64,000 bases of DNA from Stenotrophomonas indicatrix (GTDB lineage: Bacteria > Pseudomonadota > Gammaproteobacteria > Xanthomonadales > Xanthomonadaceae): the NCBI GenBank assembly GCA_041545745.1, contig CP168152.1, forward strand, positions 1,858,001 to 1,922,000. Reading direction: 5' to 3'. Shown in pieces: positions 36,160-45,740 of this stretch. Numbering within the stretch: position 1 is the stretch's first letter; each line of letters opens with the position of its first letter. The position numbers were made by a program, and so were the translations under genes. The notes under the pieces were generated by a model. It did no database searches and was not told where the DNA came from. It saw nothing but the letters and a program-made list of their open reading frames with translations.

Positions 36160-36931
36160 CCGCTTCTGGCTGGCGCTGCTTGCAGGCGTGCTGGCCCTCT
36201 CGGTCACCGCTTGCAAATCGCAACCCAAAGCCAAGCTGGGTCCCAGCCAGGCGACGGTCTATTCGGTCCGCGACCCGGAGGGCGTTCGTCGCCAGGTCCG
36301 CGCGGCGGATCTGCTGGCCCTGGCAGTCCGCGACATGCAGAGCGGCAACCTCGATGCGGCCGAGCGCAAAACGCGCGACGCGATCAAGCTGGCGCCTGCC
36401 GACCCCGATGCGCTGGTGCTGCTGGCCGGCATCGATGATCAGCGTGGCCGCACCCGGCAGGCCGGGGAGGGCTTCCGCAGGGCCGCCGAGCTGGCGCCGC
36501 AGCGGGGTGACGTGCTCAATAATTATGGTGCCTGGCTGTGCCAGAACGGACAGGCCGCCGAGTCGCTGGCTTGGTTCGACCGTGCGTTGCAGGCGCCCAG
36601 CTACACCACGCCGGCCGAGGCGCAGGCCAACGGCGGCAGCTGTGCGTTGGATGCTGGCCAGCTGGATCGCGCCGAACGCAACCTGCGTGCGGCCTTGACG
36701 CAGGTGCCGAACAACCCGGTCGCGTTGGAGGCGATGGCCCAGCTGAGCTTCCGTCGCGGCCAGTTCATGGAGGCCCGCGCCTTCGCCGAACGTAGGATTG
36801 CGGCTGCACCGGCCACGCGTTCCGTGTTACAACTTGCGTCTCAAATCGAGGCGCGGCTGGGTGATCAGGCAGCATCTGATCGCTATCTTCAGCGGATTCG
36901 ACAGGAATTTCCGCAGGACGCGGGCTCCTAA
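36146..36931 (+). CDS. pilF: Type IV pilus biogenesis/stability lipoprotein PilF (PilW)
   Basis: Outer-membrane lipoprotein of 261 residues with lipobox VTAC at about residue 23, followed by six TPR-like repeats (for example [60 protein letters not shown]). PilF/PilW is the pilotin needed for assembly of the PilQ secretin. The NNYGAWLCQ segment is a good family marker. It overlaps rlmN by 14 bp, and rodZ follows 18 bp later, the usual order in Pseudomonas and Xanthomonas. Confidence 0.92.
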   Translation: MLLPDRFWLALLAGVLALSVTACKSQPKAKLGPSQATVYSVRDPEGVRRQVRAADLLALAVRDMQSGNLDAAERKTRDAIKLAPADPDALVLLAGIDDQRGRTRQAGEGFRRAAELAPQRGDVLNNYGAWLCQNGQAAESLAWFDRALQAPSYTTPAEAQANGGSCALDAGQLDRAERNLRAALTQVPNNPVALEAMAQLSFRRGQFMEARAFAERRIAAAPATRSVLQLASQIEARLGDQAASDRYLQRIRQEFPQDAGS

Positions 36932-36949
36932 CTCCAGGGTTGATGCATT

Positions 36950-37810
36950 GTGATTGATGACCAGACTGTGAGCGATCTCGAGACTGTGGCCGGCTGCGGC
37001 ACCCGCCTGCGCCAGGCCCGTGAGGCCGCCGGACTGACCCTCGAAGACGTCGGCCAGCGCCTGCGCATGCCGGTTCAAGTGGTGAAGTCGCTTGAGCAGG
37101 AGCAATGGCAGAAGCTGGGGGCGCCGGTGTTCGTGCGCGGCCAGCTGCGCAGCTATGCCCGCCTGCTCGGTGTCGACGTCAGCGAACTGCTGGAGCAGGC
37201 CCAGGTCGGCCCGGTGGTTCCGCCGACCCTGGTCAGCCACACCCATACCCCGCGTGCGCGCCGGATCGCCGAAAATCTCGGCCGCCGTGCGCTGTATGTC
37301 GGTATTACCGCTGTATTGGCCGTTCCGGTCTGGTTCGCCACCCGTGGCCACTTCGATGGCACCGCGCCTTCGCCGAGCACCGCCTCGCTGGACGTGATCC
37401 CGGCCGCCGTACCGGTTACCCCGGCCGGTCCCGGGTCCGCCGCTGCCGCACCCGCCGAAGTGACGGCCGCGCCCGTCGTCAAGCCGACCGCTACCCCCTA
37501 CGTTGCCTCGCTGGCCCCGGTGCCACGCGCTGCGCCGGCCGCTGCCGCCAATCTGGACATGCAGTTCAGCGGTGACAGCTGGGTCGATATCGCCGGTCCG
37601 GATGGCGGCAGCGTCGAGAAGGCGTTGATCAAGGCGGGCGAGACCCGCAGCTTCACCCCCGGCCAGGTGGCCCGGGTCACCCTGGGCAACGCCTCGGCGG
37701 TCCAGGTTCAGCAGAATGGCGCTATCGTCGATCTGACGCCCTATCAGCGAGCCAACGTGGCACGCTTTCAGGTATCCTCTGAAGGCTCCGTTGTCCCGGT
37801 TTCACACTGA
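36950..37810 (+). CDS. rodZ: Cell-shape protein RodZ
   Basis: Bitopic membrane protein of 286 residues. The cytoplasmic N-terminal HTH_25 domain (LRQAREAAGLTLEDVGQRLR to FVRGQLRSYARLLGVD) would bind MreB. A TM helix lies near residue 115 (LYVGITAVLAVPVWFA). A periplasmic Ala/Pro/Thr linker leads to the C-terminal DUF4115 beta domain (LDMQFSGDSWVDIAGPDG). The start is a GTG at 36950. In E. coli ispG and hisS follow rodZ; here the next gene is yfgM-like, so that pair has been lost from, or was never in, this locus. Confidence 0.92.
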   Translation: MIDDQTVSDLETVAGCGTRLRQAREAAGLTLEDVGQRLRMPVQVVKSLEQEQWQKLGAPVFVRGQLRSYARLLGVDVSELLEQAQVGPVVPPTLVSHTHTPRARRIAENLGRRALYVGITAVLAVPVWFATRGHFDGTAPSPSTASLDVIPAAVPVTPAGPGSAAAAPAEVTAAPVVKPTATPYVASLAPVPRAAPAAAANLDMQFSGDSWVDIAGPDGGSVEKALIKAGETRSFTPGQVARVTLGNASAVQVQQNGAIVDLTPYQRANVARFQVSSEGSVVPVSH

Positions 37811-37874
37811 GGCGCGGTTTCACCACCTTCGATAATCCCAATGGTCCCTCCCGATGGGCGGGGCGAGAGTACGC

Positions 37875-38513
37875 ATGGCGATCGACGACCTGCTCGACGA
37901 GCACGAACAAAGTGAACGCGTCCGCAGCTGGCTGCGGAAGAATGGTGCCAGCATCCTCGGTGGCGTAGTCATCGCCATCGGTGCCATTGCCGGCTGGCAG
38001 TGGTACCAGAAGGATCAGGGCGGCAAGCTGGCCTCGGCCAATGTCGAGTACCAGAAGGCCCTGGTAGGCCTGCAGCAGAACAAGCTCGACGACGCGGCCA
38101 AGGCGGTCAAGGCGCTTGAGGCTGGCCCGTCCAGCATCTACGGCGACCTGGCTGCGCTGCAGCTGGCCAAGGCCCAGGTCGATGCGGGCAAGAATGAAGA
38201 AGCGCTGGCTACACTGCGCGCGGTGAAGGTCGAAGGTGACCTGCAGCGCGTGGTCGACCAGCGCGTGGCACGCCTGCTGGTGGCAACCGGCAAGGGTGAT
38301 GAAGCGATCAAGCTGCTGGGCAGCGCCACCGACAGCAGCAGCCTGGAAATCCATGGCGATGCGCTGATGGCGCAGGGCAAGCGTGACGCGGCCCGCGAAC
38401 AGTATGAGAAGGCGCTGAAGACGCTGGACGTGGCAGCGCCGCAGCGGCGACTGCTGGAAACCAAGGTTATGGACGCCGGCGGCACCGTCGCCGCCCCTGC
38501 GGAGTCGGTTTGA
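37875..38513 (+). CDS. yfgM: YfgM-like TPR membrane protein
   Basis: Bitopic protein of 212 residues, a SecYEG-associated periplasmic chaperone partner in E. coli. The cytoplasmic head MAIDDLLDEHEQSERVRSWL, the TM helix (GASILGGVVIAIGAIAGWQWY) and a periplasmic TPR_21 domain (LVGLQQNKLDDAAKAVKALE and repeats) match the family. I chose the ATG at 37875; the in-frame start at 37854 adds MGGARVR ahead of the conserved start. The stop overlaps the bamB start by one base (TGATG). Confidence 0.92.
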   Translation: MAIDDLLDEHEQSERVRSWLRKNGASILGGVVIAIGAIAGWQWYQKDQGGKLASANVEYQKALVGLQQNKLDDAAKAVKALEAGPSSIYGDLAALQLAKAQVDAGKNEEALATLRAVKVEGDLQRVVDQRVARLLVATGKGDEAIKLLGSATDSSSLEIHGDALMAQGKRDAAREQYEKALKTLDVAAPQRRLLETKVMDAGGTVAAPAESV

Positions 38514-39721
38514 TGAGTCAGAAGGTCATGATCACGCGCGTCGCCACCGTACTCCTGCTCGGTATGGCGCTGTCCGGTTGCAGCACCATGAAGGGCTGGT
38601 TCGCCGGCAAGGACGCAGCAGCGAAGAAGGCACAGGAGCCGGCTGAACTGGTCAAGTTCGAGCCGACCCTGAAGGTCAACAAGGCCTGGTCGGTCAATCT
38701 GGGCAAGGGCGAGCGCCGCATCGGCGTACGCCAGGGCCCGGCAGTGGCCAATGGTCACGTGTTCGCCGCGGCGATCACCGGTGGCGTGCACGCCATTGAT
38801 CTGCAGACCGGCAAGAAGGTCTGGACCTGGGAGCCGAAGAAGGAAAAGAAGAAGGCCAAGCTGCGGCTGTCCGGTGGTCCGGGCGTCGGTGAGAACCTGG
38901 TGGTCATCGGTACCCTCGATGGCCAGGTGATCGCCCTGGACATCAACGATGGCAGCGAGAAGTGGCGCGCACGCGTGCCGAACGAAGTCATCGCCGCGCC
39001 GGCCATTGCCCAGGGCATGGTCTTCGTGCGCAGCAATGATGGCCGCGTCACCGCATTCGATGCCGGCAACGGCACCCAGAAGTGGTTCAACCCGAGCGAG
39101 CTGCCGGCGCTGACCGTGCGCGGCAACGCGGCGGTGGTGGCCGGTCCGGGCGTGCTGTTCATCGGCAAGGACGAGGGCAGCGTTGCTGCGCTGGCCATGC
39201 AGGACGGCCGCACGCTGTGGGACCAGAACGTCGGCACCGGCGAAGGCCGTACCGAGCTGGACCGCATGGCCGACGTCGATGGCGCCCCGGTGCTCGACGG
39301 CAATACGCTGTTCGTGAGCAGCTTCAAGAACCAGACCATGGCCATCGAAGGCCCGACCGGTCGCCCGCTGTGGGCGCGTGACCACGGCGGTGCCGGCGGT
39401 GTGGCGGTGTCTTCGGGCAATGTTTTCGTTACCGACAACAAGGGCGGCGTGTTCGGCCTGGACAAGGCCAGCGGCGCGGCGATGTGGTCGCAGACCGCAC
39501 TGGCCCGGCGCTCGCTGACCGGTCCGGCGCTGCACGGCGACTACGTGGTGGTCGGTGACTACAAGGGATACCTGCATTGGCTGCAGGCCTCCGATGGCGC
39601 GATGGCGGCGCGGGCGAAAAGCGGCGGTGATGCGCTTCTGGCCCAGCCAATCGTCGTCGATGGGGTGCTGCTGGTGCAGAACGTTGATGGCAAGCTGACC
39701 GCATTCCGGTTGGCAAATTAA
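38513..39721 (+). CDS. bamB: Outer membrane assembly lipoprotein BamB
   Basis: Eight-bladed beta-propeller lipoprotein of 402 residues, part of the BAM complex that inserts outer-membrane beta-barrels. The signal ends at lipobox LSGC (about residue 20). PQQ-like repeat strands recur with the pattern G.V.ALD..TG...W, for example GGVHAIDLQTGKKVWTWEP, GQVIALDINDGSEKWRARV and GRVTAFDAGNGTQKWF. It is translationally coupled to yfgM and followed 15 bp later by der, an order shared by most gammaproteobacteria. Confidence 0.96.
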   Translation: MSQKVMITRVATVLLLGMALSGCSTMKGWFAGKDAAAKKAQEPAELVKFEPTLKVNKAWSVNLGKGERRIGVRQGPAVANGHVFAAAITGGVHAIDLQTGKKVWTWEPKKEKKKAKLRLSGGPGVGENLVVIGTLDGQVIALDINDGSEKWRARVPNEVIAAPAIAQGMVFVRSNDGRVTAFDAGNGTQKWFNPSELPALTVRGNAAVVAGPGVLFIGKDEGSVAALAMQDGRTLWDQNVGTGEGRTELDRMADVDGAPVLDGNTLFVSSFKNQTMAIEGPTGRPLWARDHGGAGGVAVSSGNVFVTDNKGGVFGLDKASGAAMWSQTALARRSLTGPALHGDYVVVGDYKGYLHWLQASDGAMAARAKSGGDALLAQPIVVDGVLLVQNVDGKLTAFRLAN

Positions 39722-39736
39722 TACGGAGTAATCGCG

Positions 39737-41134
39737 ATGCTGCCTTTGGTCGCCCTGGTTGGACGGCCGAATGTCGGCAAGTCGACCATATTCAATGCAC
39801 TGACCCGAACCCGTGACGCCCTGGTCCATGACCAGCCCGGCGTCACCCGGGACCGCAACTATGGCGTCTGCCGGCTTGACGAGGACAACCATTTCCTCGT
39901 CGTCGATACCGGCGGCATCGCAGAGGAAGAAGAAGGCCTGGCTGGTGCTACCACGCGCCAGGCCCGTGCTGCCGCTGGCGAAGCTGACCTGATCCTGTTT
40001 GTCGTTGATGCCCGCGAGGGCACCTCGGCGATGGACGATGAGATCCTGGCCTGGCTGCGCAAGCTGTCGCGCCCGACGTTGCTGCTGATCAACAAGATCG
40101 ACGGCACCGACGAGGACACCGTGCGTTCGGAGTTCGCCCGCTACGGCTTCAGCGAGATGCTGACCGTGTCGGCCGCCCACCGCCAGGGCCTGGACGACCT
40201 GCTGGACGAGGTCATCCAGCGCCTGCCGGAAGAGGGCAGCGGCGAAGAGCTGGACAACGATCCGAACCGCGTGCGCATCGCCTTCGTCGGCCGCCCGAAC
40301 GTGGGCAAGTCGACCCTGGTCAACCGCATCCTCGGCGAAGAGCGCATGATCGCCTCGGACGTGCCGGGCACCACCCGCGATTCGATCTCGGTGGACCTGG
40401 AGCGTGACGGCCGCGAGTACCGTCTGATCGACACCGCCGGCCTGCGTCGCCGTTCGCGCGTGGACGAGGTCGTCGAGAAGTTCTCGGTGGTCAAGACCAT
40501 GCAGTCGATCGAGCACTGCCAGGTGGCCGTGCTGATGCTCGATGCCACCGAAGGCGTGACCGACCAGGACGCCACCGTGCTCGGCGCCGTGCTGGATGCC
40601 GGCCGCGCGTTGGTGATCGCGATCAACAAGTGGGACGGCCTGACCGACTACCAGCGCGAGCAGGCGGAAACGATGCTGTCGCTGCGCTTGGGCTTCGTGC
40701 CGTGGGCCGAATCGGTGCGCATCTCGGCCAAGCATGGCTCGGGCCTGCGTGAGCTGTTCCGTGCGGTGCACCGCGCGCACGAATCGGCGAACAAGACCTT
40801 CACCACCAGCGAAGTGAACAAGGCGCTGGAAGTGGCCTACGAGACCAACCCGCCGCCGACCATCCGCGGCCATGTCTCCAAGCTGCGTTACGTGCACCCG
40901 GCCGGCGCCAACCCGCCGACCTTCATCGTGCACGGCACCCGCCTGAAGGAACTGCAGGAGTCGTACAAGCGATACCTGGAGAACTTCTTCCGCAAGCGCT
41001 TCAAGCTGATCGGTACGCCGGTGCAGTTCATCTTCCGCGAGGGTGCCAACCCGTACGAGGGCAAGAAGAACGTGCTGACCGAACGGCAGGTCAAGGCCAA
41101 GCGGCGCTTGATGAAGCACGTCAAGGGCAAGTGA
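39737..41134 (+). CDS. der: Ribosome-associated GTPase Der (EngA)
   Basis: Double GTPase of 465 residues needed for 50S assembly. Two complete G domains are seen, each with [12 protein letters not shown] or DTAG, and NKID or NKWD motifs. The KH-like C-terminal domain follows ([40 protein letters not shown]). Start and length are standard. A perfect 12-bp terminator stem begins 6 bp after the stop. Confidence 0.97.
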   Translation: MLPLVALVGRPNVGKSTIFNALTRTRDALVHDQPGVTRDRNYGVCRLDEDNHFLVVDTGGIAEEEEGLAGATTRQARAAAGEADLILFVVDAREGTSAMDDEILAWLRKLSRPTLLLINKIDGTDEDTVRSEFARYGFSEMLTVSAAHRQGLDDLLDEVIQRLPEEGSGEELDNDPNRVRIAFVGRPNVGKSTLVNRILGEERMIASDVPGTTRDSISVDLERDGREYRLIDTAGLRRRSRVDEVVEKFSVVKTMQSIEHCQVAVLMLDATEGVTDQDATVLGAVLDAGRALVIAINKWDGLTDYQREQAETMLSLRLGFVPWAESVRISAKHGSGLRELFRAVHRAHESANKTFTTSEVNKALEVAYETNPPPTIRGHVSKLRYVHPAGANPPTFIVHGTRLKELQESYKRYLENFFRKRFKLIGTPVQFIFREGANPYEGKKNVLTERQVKAKRRLMKHVKGK

Positions 41135-41139
41135 TCCAC

Positions 41140-41171
41140 AAGAAGGCGGCCGCAGGGCCGCCTTCTTGTTT
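41140..41171 (+). terminator. Rho-independent terminator after der
   Basis: Perfect 12-bp stem AAGAAGGCGGCC with GGCCGCCTTCTT, GCAG loop, followed by GTTT. It closes the run that starts at ndk. Confidence 0.88.
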
Positions 41172-41216
41172 GCGATGCATGCGGGTTCGGGCACGGTGCT
41201 GCTGGGTTTTGATTCG

Positions 41217-41284
41217 GTAGCGCCGGGCCATGCCCGGCGAGCGCAGCGGCGCGCGGGAATCCGCCGGGCATGGCCCGGCGCTAC
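41217..41284. repeat. SMAG/REP inverted pair (GTAGCGCCGGGC type)
   Basis: Plus-oriented at 41217-41239 and minus-oriented at 41262-41284, 22 bp apart, with the same stems as the pair at 17894-17962 and close to the same spacing. It lies between der and the moeB-like gene. Confidence 0.9.
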
Positions 41285-41311
41285 CGGTTGAGCCTGCGCG
41301 ATAATGGCGCC

Positions 41312-42448
41312 ATGAGCATTCCAGAGATTTCCCCCGAGCAGGCGCGTGCGCGCGTGGCCCATGGTGCGGTGCTGATCGACGTGCGCGAGGCGCATGAGCG
41401 GGCCGGCGGCATGGCCGAAGGCGCGCGTGGCATCGCCAAGGGCGAGTTGCTGGCTGACGCGGCCGCGCAGCTGCCGCTGCCGGAACAGGAGATCCTGCTG
41501 ATCTGCCAGAGCGGCAAGCGCTCGGCCGATGCGGCGCAGGCGCTGCTGGATGCGGGCTATACGAACGTGAGCTCCGTTGCTGGCGGCACCGTCGCCTGGC
41601 GTGAGTTGTCGCTGCCGTTGGTGCAGCCGCTGACCAGCGCCGACGACCGCGATTTCTACGACCGCTATTCGCGCCATCTGCTGCTGCCGCAGGTGGGCGA
41701 GGTCGGCCAGCGCCGGCTGCAGCAGTCGCGAGTGCTGGTGCTGGGCGCGGGCGGCCTGGGTGCGCCGGCCGGTTTCTATCTGGCGGCGGCCGGGGTAGGG
41801 CACCTGCGTTTCGCCGACCACGACCGTGTCGAGCGCAGCAACCTGCATCGGCAGATCGTGCATACCGAGGCCAGCGTCGGCCAGTTGAAGGTGGATTCGG
41901 CGCGTGAGCGTCTGCTGGCATTGAACCCATCCATCAAGGTCGAGGCCGTGCCCGAGCGGGTGACCTCGGAGAACGTGGACCGCCTGCTGCAGGACGTCGA
42001 CGTGGTGCTGGATGGCTCGGACAACTTCCCGCTGCGCTACCTGCTCAACGATGCCTGCATCAAGCACGCCAAGCCGATGGTCTACGCGGCCATCGAGCGC
42101 TTCGATGGCCAAGTGAGCGTGTTCGATGCCGGCCGCCAGCGTGGCGTGGCGCCGTGCTACCGCTGCCTGTTCCCGGAGCCGCCGCCGCCGGAGTTCGCGC
42201 CCAACTGTTCCGAGGCGGGTGTGCTGGGCGTGCTGCCGGGCCTGGCCGGTGTGCTGCAGGCCACCGAGGTGCTGAAGCTGCTGCTGGGCATCGGCGAGCC
42301 GCTGGTGGGGCGCCTGCTGCGCTTTGATGCGCTGGGCATGCGCTTCCGCGAGACCGGCATCGGGCCGGACCCGCAGTGCCCGGTGTGTGCGCCGGGCGTG
42401 CCGTTCCCGGGGTATATCGATTACGCCGCGTTCTGTCGGGGTGGGTGA
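41312..42448 (+). CDS. moeB: Rhodanese-MoeB/ThiF fusion (sulfur-carrier adenylyltransferase)
   Basis: Protein of 378 residues with two domains. Residues 1-105 are a rhodanese fold with the persulfide Cys65 in LLICQSGKRS. Residues from about 115 onward are a ThiF/MoeB E1-like adenylyltransferase, with VLVLGAGGLGAPAGFYLAAA, the Arg-containing DRVERSNLHRQIVHTEASVG and DGSDNFPLRYLLNDACI. The zinc ligands are in CYRC and CPVC, and NCSEAGVLG holds another conserved Cys. It would adenylate a ubiquitin-like sulfur carrier (MoaD or ThiS) and may load sulfur through the rhodanese. The rhodanese is N-terminal, whereas it is C-terminal in MOCS3/MoeZ. No other molybdopterin gene is nearby, so ThiF-like roles remain possible. 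Confidence 0.85.
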   Translation: MSIPEISPEQARARVAHGAVLIDVREAHERAGGMAEGARGIAKGELLADAAAQLPLPEQEILLICQSGKRSADAAQALLDAGYTNVSSVAGGTVAWRELSLPLVQPLTSADDRDFYDRYSRHLLLPQVGEVGQRRLQQSRVLVLGAGGLGAPAGFYLAAAGVGHLRFADHDRVERSNLHRQIVHTEASVGQLKVDSARERLLALNPSIKVEAVPERVTSENVDRLLQDVDVVLDGSDNFPLRYLLNDACIKHAKPMVYAAIERFDGQVSVFDAGRQRGVAPCYRCLFPEPPPPEFAPNCSEAGVLGVLPGLAGVLQATEVLKLLLGIGEPLVGRLLRFDALGMRFRETGIGPDPQCPVCAPGVPFPGYIDYAAFCRGG

Positions 42449-42463
42449 ACCGGGCGGCGCGTC

Positions 42464-42653
42464 ATCCACGCATGGCGTGGATCTACTGGGGTGGGCGAAC
42501 CGCGTCGGGGCGTCATCCACGCATGGCGTGGATCTACTGTAGAGCCGAGCCTACGCTCGGCTGCTCTTCGCGCTGAGGCCAGAATCAGCCGAGCGTGGGC
42601 TCGGCTCTACAGGTCATGGCTTCGGGATTGTGCCAACCAAGGTTGGCACCTAC
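42464..42653. repeat. Cluster of five SMAG/REP elements
   Basis: In order: 42464-42486 and 42515-42537 (both minus, GTAGATCCACGC type), 42539-42562 (plus, GTAGAGCCGAGC type), 42587-42610 (minus, same type, forming an inverted pair with the previous one) and 42631-42653 (minus, GTAGGTGCCAACC type). The remaining 150 bp up to the antiporter start hold no gene that I can see. Confidence 0.88.
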
Positions 42654-42803
42654 CGAGGCGCGCGCACGGTTTCAGGATGATGTGCGGGGCCGCCCCCTCG
42701 ATCGTTCCATCTCCAAGACAATAAAACGCAACGTACATGCTATTGCCGTCATCGGTGTTGCTCTATCGTTGAGTCCGATTTCGATTTCCGGGGAACCCAC
42801 CGC

Positions 42804-44639
42804 ATGGCGGTAGAAGCAGCGACCAGCGAGCTGGTCAAGGTCGTCGCCCTGTTGGGCGCAGCGGTGGTGATGGTGCCGCTGTTCCGTCGGCTCGGCCTGG
42901 GCTCGGTGCTGGGCTACTTCGCCGCCGGCCTGGCGATCGGTCCGTTCGGGCTGGGCTGGTTCTCCGACCCGCAGGCGATCCTGCATACCGCCGAACTCGG
43001 CGTGGTCATGTTCCTGTTCGTCATCGGCCTGGAAATGCGGCCCTCGCACCTGTGGAGCCTGCGCAAGGAAATCTTCGGGCTGGGTACGCTGCAGATCGTC
43101 ACCTGCGCGCTGGTGCTGACCAGCATCGCCAAGCTGTTCGGGCTGCCGTGGCAGATCGCCTTCATCGGCGCCACCGGCTTCGTGCTGACTTCCACCGCAG
43201 TGGTGATGCAGCTGCTGGCCGAGCGCGGCGATATCGCGCTGCCGTCGGGGCAGAAGATCGTCTCGATCCTGTTGTTCGAAGACCTGCTGATCGTGCCGTT
43301 GCTGGCGCTTGTCGCGTGGATGGCACCGGCTGCCGGCAGCGCCGATGGCGAGGGCTCGCGCTGGATGTCGGTAGCGATCGGCGTGGGCGCCATCGTCGGC
43401 CTGGTGCTGGTCGGCCGCTTCCTGCTCAATCCGCTGTTCCGCGTGCTGGCCGAATCGAAGGCGCGCGAAGTGATGACCGCCGCCGCACTGCTGGTGGTGC
43501 TGGGCGCGGCGCTGCTGATGCAGCTGTCCGGCCTGTCGATGGCGATGGGCGCGTTCCTCGCGGGCGTGCTGCTGAGCGAATCGACCTTCCGCCACCAGAT
43601 CGAAGCGGACATCGAGCCGTTCCGCGGCATCCTGCTGGGCCTGTTCTTCCTCAGCGTGGGCATGGCGCTGGACCTGGGCGTGGTGGCCGGCAACTGGCCG
43701 ATGATCCTCGGCCTGGTGGTCGCGCTGATGGCGGCCAAGGCGCTGTGCATCTACGTGGTGGCGCGCTTGATGGGCAGCGACCATGCGCAGGCGCTGGACC
43801 GTGGCGTGCTGATGGCGCAGGGCGGCGAGTTCGCTTTCGTGCTGTTCTCGGCCGCTGCGAGCGCCGGCGTGATCAGCCTGGACATCAATGCCAACTTCAC
43901 CGCCGTGGTGGTGCTGTCGATGGCACTGACGCCGCTGGTGGTGCTGGTCTACAAGCGCGTGGCGCCGAAGCCGACCGTCAGCCTGGAAGGCGTGGACACT
44001 GCCGATGGCCTGTCCGGCAGCGTGCTGCTGATCGGCTTCGGCCGCTTCGGCCAGGTGGCCAGCCAGTCGCTGCTGGCCCGCGACGTGGACGTGACCATCA
44101 TCGACAACGACGTGGAGATGATCCACAACGCCGAGCGCTTCGGTTTCAAGATCTATTACGGCGACGGCACCCGCTTGGACGTGCTGCATGCCTCTGGCGC
44201 TGGCAGTGCGCGGGCGATTGCGGTGTGCGTGAACAATGCCGAGGATGCCGACCGCATCGTCGAACTGGTGGCCCACCAGTTCCCGCAGGCCAAGCTGCTG
44301 GTGCGCTCGTTCGACCGCGAACATTCGCTGCGGCTGATCCATGCTGGCGTGGACTTCCAGATCCGCGAAACGTTCGAGTCGGCACTGCTGTTCGGGCAGG
44401 CGGCACTGGTGGAACTGGGCGCGGAGGAAGACGACGCGCGCGAGATCGCCGAGCAGATCCGCGAGCGCGACGCCGAACGCTTCGAACTGGAAATGGCCGG
44501 CGGCAACCTGCGTGCCGGCGCACACATGGTGTTCGGTACCGCGCTGTCGGGTGTGCCGACGCCGACGCCGTTCACCGCGCCCAAGCGCAAGGCACGCACG
44601 CTCAATGCGGATGAAGTGCCGGAAGAAGAAGAGGATTGA
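42804..44639 (+). CDS. CPA2-family cation:proton antiporter with TrkA-N domain (KefB/KefC-like)
   Basis: Monovalent cation:proton antiporter-2 protein of 611 residues. The N-terminal two thirds is membranous with about 12 helices, including the FLFVIGLEMRP and GMALDLGVVAGNW segments and the antiporter core GATGFVLTSTAVVMQLLAE. A cytoplasmic TrkA-N (RCK) domain starts near residue 407 with the nucleotide-binding VLLIGFGRFGQVASQSLLA and IIDNDVEMIHNAERFG. The acidic tail ends PEEEED. The Q-loop region resembles KefB/KefC, glutathione-gated potassium efflux systems, but the KefF or KefG partner is absent here, so gating by glutathione is not shown. A GGGGAA Shine-Dalgarno precedes the ATG. Confidence 0.88.
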   Translation: MAVEAATSELVKVVALLGAAVVMVPLFRRLGLGSVLGYFAAGLAIGPFGLGWFSDPQAILHTAELGVVMFLFVIGLEMRPSHLWSLRKEIFGLGTLQIVTCALVLTSIAKLFGLPWQIAFIGATGFVLTSTAVVMQLLAERGDIALPSGQKIVSILLFEDLLIVPLLALVAWMAPAAGSADGEGSRWMSVAIGVGAIVGLVLVGRFLLNPLFRVLAESKAREVMTAAALLVVLGAALLMQLSGLSMAMGAFLAGVLLSESTFRHQIEADIEPFRGILLGLFFLSVGMALDLGVVAGNWPMILGLVVALMAAKALCIYVVARLMGSDHAQALDRGVLMAQGGEFAFVLFSAAASAGVISLDINANFTAVVVLSMALTPLVVLVYKRVAPKPTVSLEGVDTADGLSGSVLLIGFGRFGQVASQSLLARDVDVTIIDNDVEMIHNAERFGFKIYYGDGTRLDVLHASGAGSARAIAVCVNNAEDADRIVELVAHQFPQAKLLVRSFDREHSLRLIHAGVDFQIRETFESALLFGQAALVELGAEEDDAREIAEQIRERDAERFELEMAGGNLRAGAHMVFGTALSGVPTPTPFTAPKRKARTLNADEVPEEEED

Positions 44640-44650
44640 TCTGAAGCCTG

Positions 44651-44726
44651 GTAGTGCCGGCCGCTGGCCGGCAGCTGCACGGTGCTTCCTGCGTTCATGA
44701 GGTTGCCGGCCAGCGGCCGGCACTAC
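44651..44726. repeat. SMAG/REP inverted pair (GTAGTGCCGGCC type)
   Basis: Plus-oriented at 44651-44673 and minus-oriented at 44704-44726, stems TGCCGGCC/GGCCGGCA, between the antiporter and folD. The first element begins 11 bp after the antiporter stop. Confidence 0.9.
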
Positions 44727-44812
44727 CGAAGCGGCGGCGGCCAGCATTCCCGGTGGGCGAGGGGGCGTGAATCGGGGACAATAGCGTCCCCGCCGCCCCA
44801 CGCCTGCCCCCG

Positions 44813-45691
44813 ATGACCGACTCCGCCCCCCAGCTTCCTGCCCGCATCCTCGATGGCCGCCGTATCGCCGAGGACCTGCTCGACAGCCTGAAGGTGCGGG
44901 TCGACGCCCGTGTCGCCGCCGGTGGCAGCCGCCCTGGCCTGGCCGTGGTGCTGGTGGGGGGCGACCCGGCCTCGACCGTGTACGTGCGCAACAAGCGCCG
45001 CGCCGCCGAGAAGGTGGGCATCGAGGCCTATGACTACGACCTGCCGGCCGGCACCACCGAGGCCGAGCTGCTCGACCTGATCGACCAGCTCAACGCCGAC
45101 CCGAAGATCAACGGCATCCTGATCCAGCTGCCGCTGCCGGGCATTCCCGATGCGCGCCGGCTGATCCAGCGCATCGACCCGCGCAAGGACGTGGATGGCT
45201 TCCACCCGGAAAACGTCGGCCACCTGGCCCTGCGCGAGTTCGGCCTGCGCCCGTGCACCCCGCGTGGCATCACCACGCTGCTGGGGCACACCGACCAGCC
45301 GGTGCGCGGCCGCAACGCCACCATCGTCGGCGTCAGCAACCACGTCGGCCGGCCGATGGGCCTGGAGCTGCTGATTGCCGGCTGCACCGTGACCAGCTGC
45401 CACAAGTTCACCCCCAAGGACGTGCTGGAACAGGCCGTGCGCAACGCCGACATCCTGGTGGTGGCGGTGGGCCGCCCGGGCATCGTGCCGGGCGAGTGGG
45501 TGAAGCCGGGCGCGGTGGTGATCGACGTGGGCATCAATCGGCTGGATGACGGCCGGTTGGTGGGCGATGTCGGGTTTGAGGCCGCAGCGCAGCGGGCGAG
45601 TTGGATCACCCCGGTGCCGGGCGGCGTGGGCCCGATGACCGTGGCCACGCTGATGCAGAACACGCTGGAAGCGGCGGAAGCTGGGGTCTGA
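44813..45691 (+). CDS. folD: Methylenetetrahydrofolate dehydrogenase/cyclohydrolase FolD
   Basis: Bifunctional one-carbon folate enzyme of 292 residues. The substrate-binding block [20 protein letters not shown] with its catalytic Lys, the signature [10 protein letters not shown], the [11 protein letters not shown] block and the NADP site ([16 protein letters not shown]) are all present, as is the C-terminal [20 protein letters not shown]. Start [16 protein letters not shown] is standard. It is followed by a SMAG pair and then guaB, so it is probably separately transcribed. Confidence 0.96.
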   Translation: MTDSAPQLPARILDGRRIAEDLLDSLKVRVDARVAAGGSRPGLAVVLVGGDPASTVYVRNKRRAAEKVGIEAYDYDLPAGTTEAELLDLIDQLNADPKINGILIQLPLPGIPDARRLIQRIDPRKDVDGFHPENVGHLALREFGLRPCTPRGITTLLGHTDQPVRGRNATIVGVSNHVGRPMGLELLIAGCTVTSCHKFTPKDVLEQAVRNADILVVAVGRPGIVPGEWVKPGAVVIDVGINRLDDGRLVGDVGFEAAAQRASWITPVPGGVGPMTVATLMQNTLEAAEAGV

Positions 45692-45740
45692 TTGGGCCTG
45701 CTGTTGATGAGGGCGTGCTGACCGGAATGGACCGCTCCTG

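Noticed and set aside
38138..42520. 1460-residue minus-strand open frame
   Set aside because: It runs antisense to yfgM, bamB, der and the moeB-like gene, all clearly real. Its translation is His/Gln/Arg-rich, as expected from the mirror of high-GC codon bias.
42464..42653. CRISPR array
   Set aside because: The repeats are palindromes of mixed type and orientation with uneven spacing, typical of SMAG/REP elements.
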